Shown: positions 5,602-13,574 of the stretch, piece after piece
Numbering within the stretch: position 1 is the stretch's first letter
How the letters are laid out: each line of letters begins with the position of its first letter
Assembly (NCBI GenBank): GCA_964388965.1
Contig: CAYMCP010000084.1
Coordinates: 1 to 13,633, forward strand
DNA length: 13,633 nucleotides
Direction: 5' to 3'
From: Albibeggiatoa sp964388965
GTDB taxonomy: Bacteria > Pseudomonadota > Gammaproteobacteria > Beggiatoales > Beggiatoaceae
Made by a program: the position numbers and the translations under genes
The notes under the pieces: generated by a model
Told to the model about the DNA's origin: nothing
Databases searched by the model: none
The model's input: only the letters and a program-made list of their open reading frames with translations

Positions 5602-8600
5602 ACGTTAATTCTCGGAAAATGTCGTGTGAAAAATAATATATTTTTAGTAAAATCGTGGTAATAATCGCAAAAATTAGTGAAATTCCATACAATTGAAAAA
5701 ACTCAGAACCATTTAGATCGTATTTAATATTGCCAAAAATTAGAGTAGATAATGTTGTAATATCAATCAGAAACGTGCTAATAATGCCGATAAAACAAGC
5801 TAAACTCACTACAATTGCAGAAAGTAGAAATAAAAACAACCAAATGATCATACCGTGTAAACCAGACATACGCATTAATGCAATCATTCTAGCTTGACTT
5901 TCAACGAGTTGAATCATTGCACTCACTAGCACAATTAAACAAACCAGTAACATAGAATATTGAATTGCCTCTAAGGTATTATTTGCTTCCATGATGGAGT
6001 GAAACAATCCATTGCTCGCAGTTATTAAGGAATAAAATTGATATTCAAGGTTTTCATGTAAAGTGTCATCTGTTAATAAATTCAATTCAATTTGCTCTAA
6101 CTGATTTAAACTGCTCAAATCACCTAATTTTACCAATAAACGTTGTTCAGGCTCAAAATCTAAATTTTTTAATGTATGTTGAGGTAGTAAAATCGCGGTA
6201 TCCATCTGCTCAATGCCTGTCTCAAATGTCGCGCCGACAACAAAGAATTGATTGGCATTACTATCATTAATTTTTTCTATTAATGCTCCCATGTTTTCAA
6301 AATAAATACGTTCATGGATGCGGATTAGCGTACCTGTAGATACATTCATTTTATCCATCAATTGCTTACCGACATAGACCACTGGTAATTGATGTGGTGT
6401 ATATTGATTACAACTATGTTCAATTGGTTTATTTAGATTAAAATTAACATCTCGCAATGATGAATAATAGGTTTGCTGTTGCTGATCATATTGCTCATTT
6501 TCATAACGAAAACATTTGCCTGTATAACTCATGATTTCTTGATTAAAATTGTCGGTTAAATTTTGCTCCAAATGATTAATGAAATTAAAAAATGCGGGTT
6601 TAAAACCAATTAACGCAATTTGTCGCTCATCATTAATTAGACTAAATTCACCTGGTTCTTGTTTAGAAACGCTGGCTTGTGTAATAAATTCGGTACATAA
6701 ACTGGAAATATTTGTATAACCTTGTTGTTGAAAATAGTCTGCAACCATTGTTTGTACTTTGGTATCACACTGCTCAACACCAAGCATCACTTGAAATCTA
6801 TCATGTATGAATGGGTTAATAATTTGTTTTTCAAAACGTAGCGCGAAACCATTAATTGTAAACAAACCAATATAAATAATTGCTAAAATCAAAAAAGTAA
6901 AATAAGTTGGAATTGGAATATTTTTAGGTTTAAGCACTAGGTTTAATAAATCAAAAGCTGGTCGGAAAAAACTTTCACGTAACTGTTTAATATTTTTGCG
7001 TTTATTAGTTTCTAAATCATTTTTTATTAATATCCATAGGATGATAATTGATGCAACAATTTTTAAAATCCAATAGTTGATAAAAACAATGATAATTACA
7101 CTTAACCATAAAAATGATTTTTGATAACTACTTGATAAATCTTGACGAAAATGGCTAAAATTGGCAGCAGTTATTGCTATGATTGCTAGCATTAAAGCTA
7201 TAATATTGAAAATAATGAATGTATCTTGATTTAAACTGGTAATATCAGATAATTTTAAAATAATCTCTGGATGATATAACCATGCAATTGGTAAAATAAA
7301 CATCACGCTACCAAGTTTGTTTATAGTGGGTATTAATACTTGGGTTTCTTCGTTAATAACTTTTGCAGCTTGCCCTGCAATCGGTGCAAATGGCGGCGTT
7401 AATCCTGCAAGTACCGCGTAATATAGTAGAAATAGGTGCGCGTGTAAGCTTTCAACATCTACAATCGCTAAGAAATGCGGTGCGATAAAAGCCATCAGTA
7501 AATAAACTGCAATTGCTGGCAAATGTTTACCTAAATGCAGAGTAATATAAGCAATTACAAGTAAAATCAAGAATTTTGTTACTTCATATCGTAAGCTAAA
7601 AAATGCTGTTTGGTCAGCTAAAAAATGATTGACTTGCGCGGAATATTTGCCTGTTAATTCAAATAAACCGACTTGTTGTAAAACAAATAATAGTAGTCCA
7701 ATCATCGCACAAGAAATCACAAAGAAAATGCCATCTTTTCCAGTTTCTACCAATGATTTGAATAAATCTACAAAATATTTATATTTTCTATTTACTACTT
7801 TATAATCTGGAGACCATAATGCACTGATAAAAATAATGATTGCAGCAATCGTTGGGTAAACTGCAAGTGATAAATTTGTAAAAAAGCTTATCGCAAACAG
7901 TATGGTGATGATACTTATTATTAAGCGCGTTAAAAATTTGATATGCTTGTCGTAGACTTCGTTTTTGAATTTTAGCTCTTTTTGTGCGTAATTAATATCT
8001 AATGGTTTTAAGTTTTGTTTATTGGCTTCAATGGCAATTGCCACACTTAGCGCGAATAGAAATAAAAAAGCGGGAAGTAAAGAGCCAATCATTAAATCCA
8101 TGTAAGAGATGTGTGGCTCAACCTCTAAAATAATAAATGCAACGACCCCCATTACTGGTGGAATCACTTTTCCAGCACTGGAAGCAACGGCTTCGATGCT
8201 TGCTGCAAAAATGGGTTGATAGCCAGATTGACGCATTAAATCAATCGTATATCGCCCAGTTTTATTAATGTTATCTTCAGCCGATCCACTCATGCTGCCA
8301 TATAATGCTGAGTCAATTACCGCGTATAGACCCGCACTTGCACCTTGTCGTCTACCATGCGTCAATCGAAATGCTATAAAATTCAGTAATTTATCAATAC
8401 GAACCATACGCAATGCCGCAGTAAGTAGTAAAAAGGCATATACGGTATTTATCATTGCTTGCCATGCGATGCCAAAAATTCCATAGTTAATATTTTCAGT
8501 TTGATTCTTTTCAAATACAATAAATACATCAAAAAAGATGTTTGATTCAAATAAATGATGATTTGATATAAATAAAATTAGCGTTGTGATAATAAACGAA

Positions 8601-8995
8601 ATCGGTAAAATCCAGCCTTCTAACCATATTACAAGTAGCAATAATAGTAAAATTATCAATGGTGCTGTTATAATAAAAATATTTGGAAAATAGTAAGTTA
8701 TAATGGATATGCCAATTAATAAACTTGGAATAAAGCTGTATAGTTTGAATTTACTGATTTTTTGAGGTAATTTAGCTGTGTTTGCAAGAATAGCAAAGGA
8801 AACTAGACCTAAGATTGCTATATAAATTGATCGGCTAAGTAATTCATTTTGCAGAGCAAAAATAAATAAGCTATGTGCGATAGCAATGCAAGGAATCATT
8901 ATGTATGCAAGCAATATGGTAGGCTGAAAATTATCTTGTGGATAATCAAATTTAAGCTCACTGATTACATCCGCGTATATTTGTCTAATTTTCAT
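5582..8995 (-). CDS. TRAP-type fused permease joined to a LolC/E-MacB-FtsX-type ABC permease
   Basis: This is a single uninterrupted frame of 1137 residues. Residues about 25-145 hold DctQ-like membrane helices. Residues 170-575 are the DctM core of TRAP fused permeases, with both repeats visible: SMSGSAEDNINKTG, then SAGKVIPPVMGVVAF (about 234-287), and later LGKHLPAIAVYLLMA, then AVLAGLTPPFAPIAGQAA (about 488-544). Further helices to 657 are also usual for that family. After a basic cytoplasmic linker (658-695) the chain starts again as an ABC permease. It has a helix at 697-717, a large periplasmic domain at 720-1005 with the LolC/E-like VVGATFETGIEQMD (919-932) and four Cys (743, 767, 828, 862), then three helices at 1012-1034, 1047-1075 and 1099-1120. 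A TRAP permease moves small organic acids with ions, whereas FtsX-type permeases transmit ATPase strokes to the periplasm. The overlapping downstream ATPase gene fits the second half. Both module calls are strong; the joint function is unknown. Confidence 0.9.
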   Translation of the reverse strand: MKIRQIYADVISELKFDYPQDNFQPTILLAYIMIPCIAIAHSLFIFALQNELLSRSIYIAILGLVSFAILANTAKLPQKISKFKLYSFIPSLLIGISIITYYFPNIFIITAPLIILLLLLLVIWLEGWILPISFIITTLILFISNHHLFESNIFFDVFIVFEKNQTENINYGIFGIAWQAMINTVYAFLLLTAALRMVRIDKLLNFIAFRLTHGRRQGASAGLYAVIDSALYGSMSGSAEDNINKTGRYTIDLMRQSGYQPIFAASIEAVASSAGKVIPPVMGVVAFIILEVEPHISYMDLMIGSLLPAFLFLFALSVAIAIEANKQNLKPLDINYAQKELKFKNEVYDKHIKFLTRLIISIITILFAISFFTNLSLAVYPTIAAIIIFISALWSPDYKVVNRKYKYFVDLFKSLVETGKDGIFFVISCAMIGLLLFVLQQVGLFELTGKYSAQVNHFLADQTAFFSLRYEVTKFLILLVIAYITLHLGKHLPAIAVYLLMAFIAPHFLAIVDVESLHAHLFLLYYAVLAGLTPPFAPIAGQAAKVINEETQVLIPTINKLGSVMFILPIAWLYHPEIILKLSDITSLNQDTFIIFNIIALMLAIIAITAANFSHFRQDLSSSYQKSFLWLSVIIIVFINYWILKIVASIIILWILIKNDLETNKRKNIKQLRESFFRPAFDLLNLVLKPKNIPIPTYFTFLILAIIYIGLFTINGFALRFEKQIINPFIHDRFQVMLGVEQCDTKVQTMVADYFQQQGYTNISSLCTEFITQASVSKQEPGEFSLINDERQIALIGFKPAFFNFINHLEQNLTDNFNQEIMSYTGKCFRYENEQYDQQQQTYYSSLRDVNFNLNKPIEHSCNQYTPHQLPVVYVGKQLMDKMNVSTGTLIRIHERIYFENMGALIEKINDSNANQFFVVGATFETGIEQMDTAILLPQHTLKNLDFEPEQRLLVKLGDLSSLNQLEQIELNLLTDDTLHENLEYQFYSLITASNGLFHSIMEANNTLEAIQYSMLLVCLIVLVSAMIQLVESQARMIALMRMSGLHGMIIWLFLFLLSAIVVSLACFIGIISTFLIDITTLSTLIFGNIKYDLNGSEFFQLYGISLIFAIITTILLKIYYFSHDIFRELTYANRRA

Positions 8996-9038
8996 TGTAA
9001 TGTCATTTTTTTAACTTATACCAAATTTATGTAGTTAT

Positions 9039-9068
9039 ATTTTAGCAGACTAAAACAGTCATTGTAAA
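9039..9068 (-). promoter_or_regulatory. Candidate sigma-70 promoter of the TRAP-FtsX operon
   Basis: On the minus strand TTTACA (9068-9063) and TAAAAT (9044-9039) are separated by 18 bases; each matches the consensus at five of six positions. Transcription would start about 35 bases before the ATG at 8995. No Shine-Dalgarno sequence is evident before that ATG, so translation initiation may be weak, which is common for large membrane proteins. Confidence 0.5.
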
Positions 9069-9255
9069 AAATTATCTTTGTGTTCGCATATATTTCTGAT
9101 TAATAGTTAATATTTAAAGCGTAGTAATGCTGTGAAATATTTTTATTTAGAATGTTAGGCGTGTGGTTCATTTTATTTAGTGCCTAGAATCAAAAAATTT
9201 TTTAATGACGATGTATTTCGCAGCACTTGCAAAGTAAGTTTTGCATACTTGTAAA

Positions 9256-9268
9256 ATCAAAATTTGAT
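9256..9268. promoter_or_regulatory. Perfect 13-bp palindrome overlapping a candidate -35 box
   Basis: ATCAAAATTTGAT is a perfect palindrome around a central A. Its right half overlaps the proposed -35 box of the glycosyltransferase promoter, so it could be an operator for a dimeric regulator. In such AT-rich DNA a chance palindrome is quite possible. The rest of the 9001-9333 intergenic region holds only the two promoters and short imperfect repeats, such as TGCAAA/TTTGCA around 9225-9245. Confidence 0.25.
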
Positions 9269-9292
9269 GGAAATTAACTTCTAAAAAATAAT
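9264..9292 (+). promoter_or_regulatory. Candidate promoter of the glycosyltransferase gene
   Basis: TTGATG (9264-9269) and AATAAT (9287-9292) are spaced by 17 bases, four and five of six consensus matches. The inferred start site lies about 35 bases upstream of the ATG at 9334. The region is very AT-rich, so chance matches are likely. Confidence 0.35.
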
Positions 9293-9333
9293 AATTTTAC
9301 ATTAATTACTCACTGACAATCGATAACTATCCC

Positions 9334-10398
9334 ATGCAAATCGTTTTACATGACTATTTTGAAGCTTTGGAAGGGGGCGGACGCTTGTCCACCGTATTGG
9401 CGCGCGAATTGGGTTGTGCAATCGGGTACGGATTTGCCAAGCCAGCGCATCCCTTTTTGACTGAATTACCTAAACAGCATGATTTGCAAGTTTATAGCAA
9501 TATTCCATTGTGGCGACAGTACCGACTTGCTCAAGCATTTGCGCAAAAAACCCAATTTTTACAGCAATATCAACAAGTAATTTATAGTGGTTTTTACACG
9601 CCATTAGCAATCCAACAACATCCGCGTGGACAGAATATTTTATATTGTCATACGCCACCACGTTTTATTTACGATCAAAAAGATTTTTATTTGCAACAAA
9701 TTTCGTTAATATTAAGACCGTTGCTTGAATATTTTATTTATTATTTACAACCGCGCTATGAATACGCTGTGCAACAAATGGACGTGATTGTAGCTAATTC
9801 TCATAATATTCAACGACGAATCAAGTATTATCTTAATCAAGATGCAATCGTTATTCATCCGCCGTGTGAAATTCAGCACTATCAATGGCAAGCTCAAGGT
9901 GATTATTATTTGTCCACTGCGCGATTAGACCCTTTAAAGCGTGTGGATAAAATTGTCGCTGCATTTAAACAACTGCCAGATAAAAAATTGATTGTAGCAT
10001 CTGGCGGTAGCGAGTCGGCAAAATTAAGGAAATTGGCACGAAATGCCACTAATATTCATTTCACGGGTTGGTTGACTGATATTCAGTTGCGAGAGTTAAT
10101 TGCTAACGCAATTGCTACAATTTATTTACCATTTAATGAAGATTTCGGTATGTCACCAGTTGAATCTATGGCGGCGGGTAAGCCTGTCATCGGTGTCGCA
10201 GAAGGTGGCTTATTGGAAACCATTATACCGAAACAAACAGGTTTATTGTTACCTCCGACTTTTGAAGTTGATGATTTAGTGCAAGCGATTCAACAGCTAG
10301 GTCGATCTGCGGCGTTAGCTATGCGTTCCAATTGCGAGCAAGTTGCGCAACGATTTAGTACGCAACGTTTTGTTCAGCAGATGAAACAGATACTTTAG
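9334..10398 (+). CDS. Glycosyltransferase, GT4-like (GT-B fold)
   Basis: This 354-residue cytoplasmic or membrane-associated enzyme transfers a sugar from a nucleotide-sugar donor, most likely during polysaccharide or glycolipid assembly. The N-terminal acceptor domain starts with MQIVLHDYFE and a glycine loop EGGG (13-16). The C-terminal donor domain has STARLDPLKRVDK, with Arg197 and Lys202 as the expected phosphate-binding pair, then IHFTGWLTD. The E-x7-E signature EDFGMSPVE (Glu269 and Glu277) and AAGKPVIGVAEGGLLETI follow. These are hallmarks of Glycos_transf_1/GT4 retaining enzymes; length is normal and all key residues are present. No strong ribosome-binding site is seen before the ATG. 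It is transcribed divergently from the permease operon and no other sugar gene is nearby, so it is an orphan whose sugar and acceptor cannot be named. Confidence 0.9.
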   Translation: MQIVLHDYFEALEGGGRLSTVLARELGCAIGYGFAKPAHPFLTELPKQHDLQVYSNIPLWRQYRLAQAFAQKTQFLQQYQQVIYSGFYTPLAIQQHPRGQNILYCHTPPRFIYDQKDFYLQQISLILRPLLEYFIYYLQPRYEYAVQQMDVIVANSHNIQRRIKYYLNQDAIVIHPPCEIQHYQWQAQGDYYLSTARLDPLKRVDKIVAAFKQLPDKKLIVASGGSESAKLRKLARNATNIHFTGWLTDIQLRELIANAIATIYLPFNEDFGMSPVESMAAGKPVIGVAEGGLLETIIPKQTGLLLPPTFEVDDLVQAIQQLGRSAALAMRSNCEQVAQRFSTQRFVQQMKQIL

Positions 10399-10672
10399 CT
10401 ATTCTCAAAAAATATCATTTTATTGTTTTGTTATCCAATTTATAGTAATATTTGTGTCACATGTCAATTTATGGATCATGTGCTTCCAAAATTTATGGAG
10501 TAACTATTTGATTTAAAAAGTTTATACATATATGGATAATATCTGTAAATATGTATTTCAATTTAAATGCAAAATAATTACTAATAAAAATGGGATAATA
10601 AATGAGGTTGTTGTTTAAGTTTATGAAAAAACAATTTTTTTAACCACCCCAATCGTAGATGAGGAAAAATAA
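10399..10672 (+). other. AT-rich intergenic leader of the CLCA-like gene
   Basis: There is no gene here. An inverted repeat, CACATG (10458-10463) and CATGTG (10477-10482), lies in the first third and could be a weak hairpin or an operator. I see no convincing promoter pair, although many AT hexamers exist. A good ribosome-binding site, GAGG at 10661-10664, lies eight bases before the ATG at 10673 and supports that start. Confidence 0.4.
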
Positions 10673-13381
10673 ATGTGTTTTATAAAGCAAATTAGACTAG
10701 CATTGATTATGCTGATTATGCTGAATTTTGGCGTAATACACGAAAGTTTAGCAGAATCTTGTCCTAAACCTAATTTTGACGTAAATAGTCAATATCTGAA
10801 TTTTGCTTGTCTAAGCTACGCCGGGCAAAATTATCAACTTAAACTGGATTTGATTGCGGGTAGGCAACCACTTACTTGGAAATTACAACCAAATAGTCTT
10901 GCGCCTGCCAGTTGCGATGCTAACAGTGATGGCTGCGTTGTTGTAGGTAGTGATTTGAAATTAACTTTTAATGGTTTGATGTTAGATAGCAAACCTTATA
11001 GCGTTATTTTAAATTTTACATCTGATCCCAATGACCCTGAAGGTTTGTATTGGCAGTACAGCAAGCATTTTGAAGAGAAACCATTAGCTAAAACGGCATC
11101 TATTACGTCTGCGGAGTATGAGGATTTTGGTGATTTTGATTCGGATTATGAGACTGACGAGAATGGTACTGACGAGAACGGTAGCACGCAACCACCAACA
11201 AAGCCCGCTCAACCTACAACCGTGGTCAACCCTAATGTTGCGTATAAAGTTTATAACGTAAGAGTCTCCTATTACGACACTTATGATAATGCGATGACCA
11301 AAAAACAAGCCATTGAAGATAATATACGTTATTTTGCAGATGGTGTGTATGAAGCATCTAATGGTGCGCAACGTATTGGACAGGTAACTATTTACACTGA
11401 CGCAGGTCATGCTAATAATACTGATGTTTTATGGGTGCCAAAATGTCATCCAAATGCGCATGTGGCAGGACGTGGTAGTGCAGGTGCTAGGGTTGAACAT
11501 TGTGATATATTTGAAGATACAAATTTTTTAGGTAGTGAAAGTGAACGCCGTGTTGGTGGTTACACTCTATTGCATGAATGGGGTCACTTTTTCTATGGAT
11601 TGTACGACGAATACAAAGATGAAAATACCGCTTGTGATCCAAATGATAAAATTACACCGTGCGCCAACGACGCGCCAGTACCCTATTCAGCTATGCACCA
11701 GAGCGATTATGCCGTTGTAGACTCAAATACTTATGAGCCTTTAGCTAAAATTAATCCCACTTGGTTAAACTTTTCCGTACCTAAAACGGATACTAAAAAT
11801 ACAGCACAACATCGTGTTTATGGAAAAAGTGGTTGGGAAACCCTAGTTACAGACCCAAGCCAAGATGCAGACTCTGTAGGACGAGCTTTTTATCCCGAAC
11901 TCATTCCGGTTGCACCAAAAGCTGATGCAATGCCAGTTATTTTATTAACTGCTGCTGAGGCTAGTGAAAAAGCACGTTCTGACTTAAAAATAGAATGGAA
12001 ACAAGGTAGTAAGGCAAGTAGCGCAGAAGATACAAATCGTCGAGATGATGTTGTAGAAGTATTCATGGTACGACAGTTAGTCGTTGAAACTTCCAGTAAC
12101 ATGACTGTTGAACAATTAAACTCAATTAAGAGCGCAATACAAGGTATTATTAACGCAGCCGAAGAAGATGAAATGTTGGGATTAATTAAATTCGATAGTT
12201 ACGCCGAAGTTTTAGTGCCGCCAGTACAGTTGAATATCCCCGAAAATCGTGAAAAATTATTGCAAGCGGTCAATAAATTAACTTTAGGTAGTCCGAAACC
12301 GGCTTTAGGTAATGCTTTGGAGTTAGCTGTCTCCGGCTTTGCTAATGTGGCAGAAGATGCACATTGGATGACTTATTTATTTGCCAGTGGCGATAATGTG
12401 AGTGGTGTGGCAGTTGAACCTGTGATGCGTAGTTATTTGGATGAAGGTGTATTGTTGATGTCATTCATTACTAATGCGAAGGCAAATGAAAGTTTGCGCA
12501 ATTTGAGTTTGGAAACAAGTGGCGGCTATTGGACTATTCAGCAAATTGATCGTTTGAATAAACTAATCAAAGAAGCCGAAGAACAAGCCTCACCTCTTGT
12601 TATTCCAACCATCGCGATGGGCTATGCGGAAGTAAGTGGACAGCAAAGTTTTAATTTTTATTTAGATGAGCATTTAGAAGAGGTGGCAGTGGCTGTATGG
12701 TATTTTGCTCAAGCTGACAATGCGGTTAAAATTAATTTACTTGACCCCGCGCAAAATCCAATTGTTCAGGAAGATGCTTGTACTAGGGAAGAATTGGACG
12801 CAGAAGAAGTTGCTGAATTGGAGCTTGCACAAAATGAGCACTACTACGATTGTTTATTTACGATTGATAAAGAGGTGGTCGGCAATTGGCAAATCCAAGT
12901 TAATAGCGAGCAACCAATTGAAGTTGAATATTATATTGACGGTTTTCCTAAAACGAATGATGGTTATACCGCTTTATTAAGCACGACGGACAAGCTTGAA
13001 CAATTTGCAGTAGGCTCTAAAGTGGTGTTACAAGCAAGAGTGGGTAGAAGTCTACCGTTGACTGAACTTAAAGTGACTGCGATTACAGAACGTTTCTACG
13101 GTGAAGATGGTTTTGAAACAGTTGAATTGCAATTCACAGACGATGGTTCAGGCGCAGATAATATAGCCGCAGATGGTATTTATCACGCCCAAATTGACAA
13201 TATCGCTGAAGGTTATTATTTTATTAGCGTTCGTTTTGATAATACCGACGGTACTGCTAAGTACACAAATAAAAGTGTGTCATACAAACCGGGGTTAGAT
13301 GGTAAGATGCCCGGACTAAGTCTAACACCAGTGGAGAGTAAATTTGAACGCGCAGCTTATGTGCAATTGGTAGTTGAATAA
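10673..13381 (+). CDS. Secreted CLCA-like zinc metalloprotease with VWA domain
   Basis: This is a 902-residue exported protein. A signal peptide (1-27, cleavage after SLA) is followed by a beta-rich region with C30, C46, C81 and C88, then an acidic and proline-rich linker (about 148-183) with a tandem TDENG repeat. The protease region (about 190-410) carries HEWGHFFYGLYDEY: His301, Glu302 and His305, with Asp312 as likely third zinc ligand. This closely resembles the HExxH-xxxG-xxDE motif of CLCA proteins, self-cleaving metalloproteases first known as chloride-channel regulators in animals. A VWA domain follows (about 462-645), then a beta-sandwich and a C-terminal domain (about 765-872) with TDDGSGADNIAADGIY, also found in CLCA proteins. 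The VWA metal site is degraded: ETSSN (472-476) replaces DxSxS, and the Thr and Asp loops are not recognisable. No membrane anchor is seen, so it is probably secreted or periplasmic. It is a monocistronic gene. Substrate unknown. Confidence 0.85.
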   Translation: MCFIKQIRLALIMLIMLNFGVIHESLAESCPKPNFDVNSQYLNFACLSYAGQNYQLKLDLIAGRQPLTWKLQPNSLAPASCDANSDGCVVVGSDLKLTFNGLMLDSKPYSVILNFTSDPNDPEGLYWQYSKHFEEKPLAKTASITSAEYEDFGDFDSDYETDENGTDENGSTQPPTKPAQPTTVVNPNVAYKVYNVRVSYYDTYDNAMTKKQAIEDNIRYFADGVYEASNGAQRIGQVTIYTDAGHANNTDVLWVPKCHPNAHVAGRGSAGARVEHCDIFEDTNFLGSESERRVGGYTLLHEWGHFFYGLYDEYKDENTACDPNDKITPCANDAPVPYSAMHQSDYAVVDSNTYEPLAKINPTWLNFSVPKTDTKNTAQHRVYGKSGWETLVTDPSQDADSVGRAFYPELIPVAPKADAMPVILLTAAEASEKARSDLKIEWKQGSKASSAEDTNRRDDVVEVFMVRQLVVETSSNMTVEQLNSIKSAIQGIINAAEEDEMLGLIKFDSYAEVLVPPVQLNIPENREKLLQAVNKLTLGSPKPALGNALELAVSGFANVAEDAHWMTYLFASGDNVSGVAVEPVMRSYLDEGVLLMSFITNAKANESLRNLSLETSGGYWTIQQIDRLNKLIKEAEEQASPLVIPTIAMGYAEVSGQQSFNFYLDEHLEEVAVAVWYFAQADNAVKINLLDPAQNPIVQEDACTREELDAEEVAELELAQNEHYYDCLFTIDKEVVGNWQIQVNSEQPIEVEYYIDGFPKTNDGYTALLSTTDKLEQFAVGSKVVLQARVGRSLPLTELKVTAITERFYGEDGFETVELQFTDDGSGADNIAADGIYHAQIDNIAEGYYFISVRFDNTDGTAKYTNKSVSYKPGLDGKMPGLSLTPVESKFERAAYVQLVVE

Positions 13382-13392
13382 ACGTATTTAGC

Positions 13393-13435
13393 AAGGTGGG
13401 TGATGTTATCGTGCGAGATAGCCATTCCCCACCTT
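13393..13435 (+). terminator. Possible terminator hairpin of the CLCA-like gene
   Basis: AAGGTGGG (13393-13400) pairs perfectly with CCCACCTT (13428-13435), twelve bases past the stop codon. The loop contains a further small stem (TATC/GATA). Only a weak T-rich tail (TGTTC) follows, so this is a factor-dependent or leaky terminator at best, or part of the repeat that fills this intergenic region. Confidence 0.35.
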
Positions 13436-13543
13436 TGTTCATGACGTTATGCGTCAGTGGCTTATTCTGCGCGGTGCGTAGAACGAGACTTTTCTTTGTA
13501 ACGAATGCACTGCGTCATCACCCAATTGGACGCACTAGCGTCC
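13398..13543. repeat. Hairpin-rich intergenic repeat region
   Basis: Several inverted repeats are packed here: GGGTGATG (13398-13405) with CATCACCC (13516-13523); TGACG/CGTCA (13442-13456); and GGACGC-ACTA-GCGTCC (13528-13543). TGCGTCA occurs twice in direct orientation. The region is also more GC-rich than its surroundings. Such sequence is typical of dispersed intergenic repeats, but one copy cannot show dispersal. No coding frame here is convincing. Confidence 0.4.
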
Positions 13544-13574
13544 CACTTAATTCATTTCCATGTATTTTTTTCCT

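Noticed and set aside
9150..9178. TTAGGCGTGTGGTTCA resembles the end of the MITE-like element at 780.
   Set aside because: The match is partial, no second end is found nearby apart from a short GCCTAG, and AT-rich intergenic DNA gives such matches by chance.
13398..13543. Repeats in the intergenic region considered as a CRISPR array.
   Set aside because: The repeats are inverted, different from each other and not spaced regularly with unique spacers.
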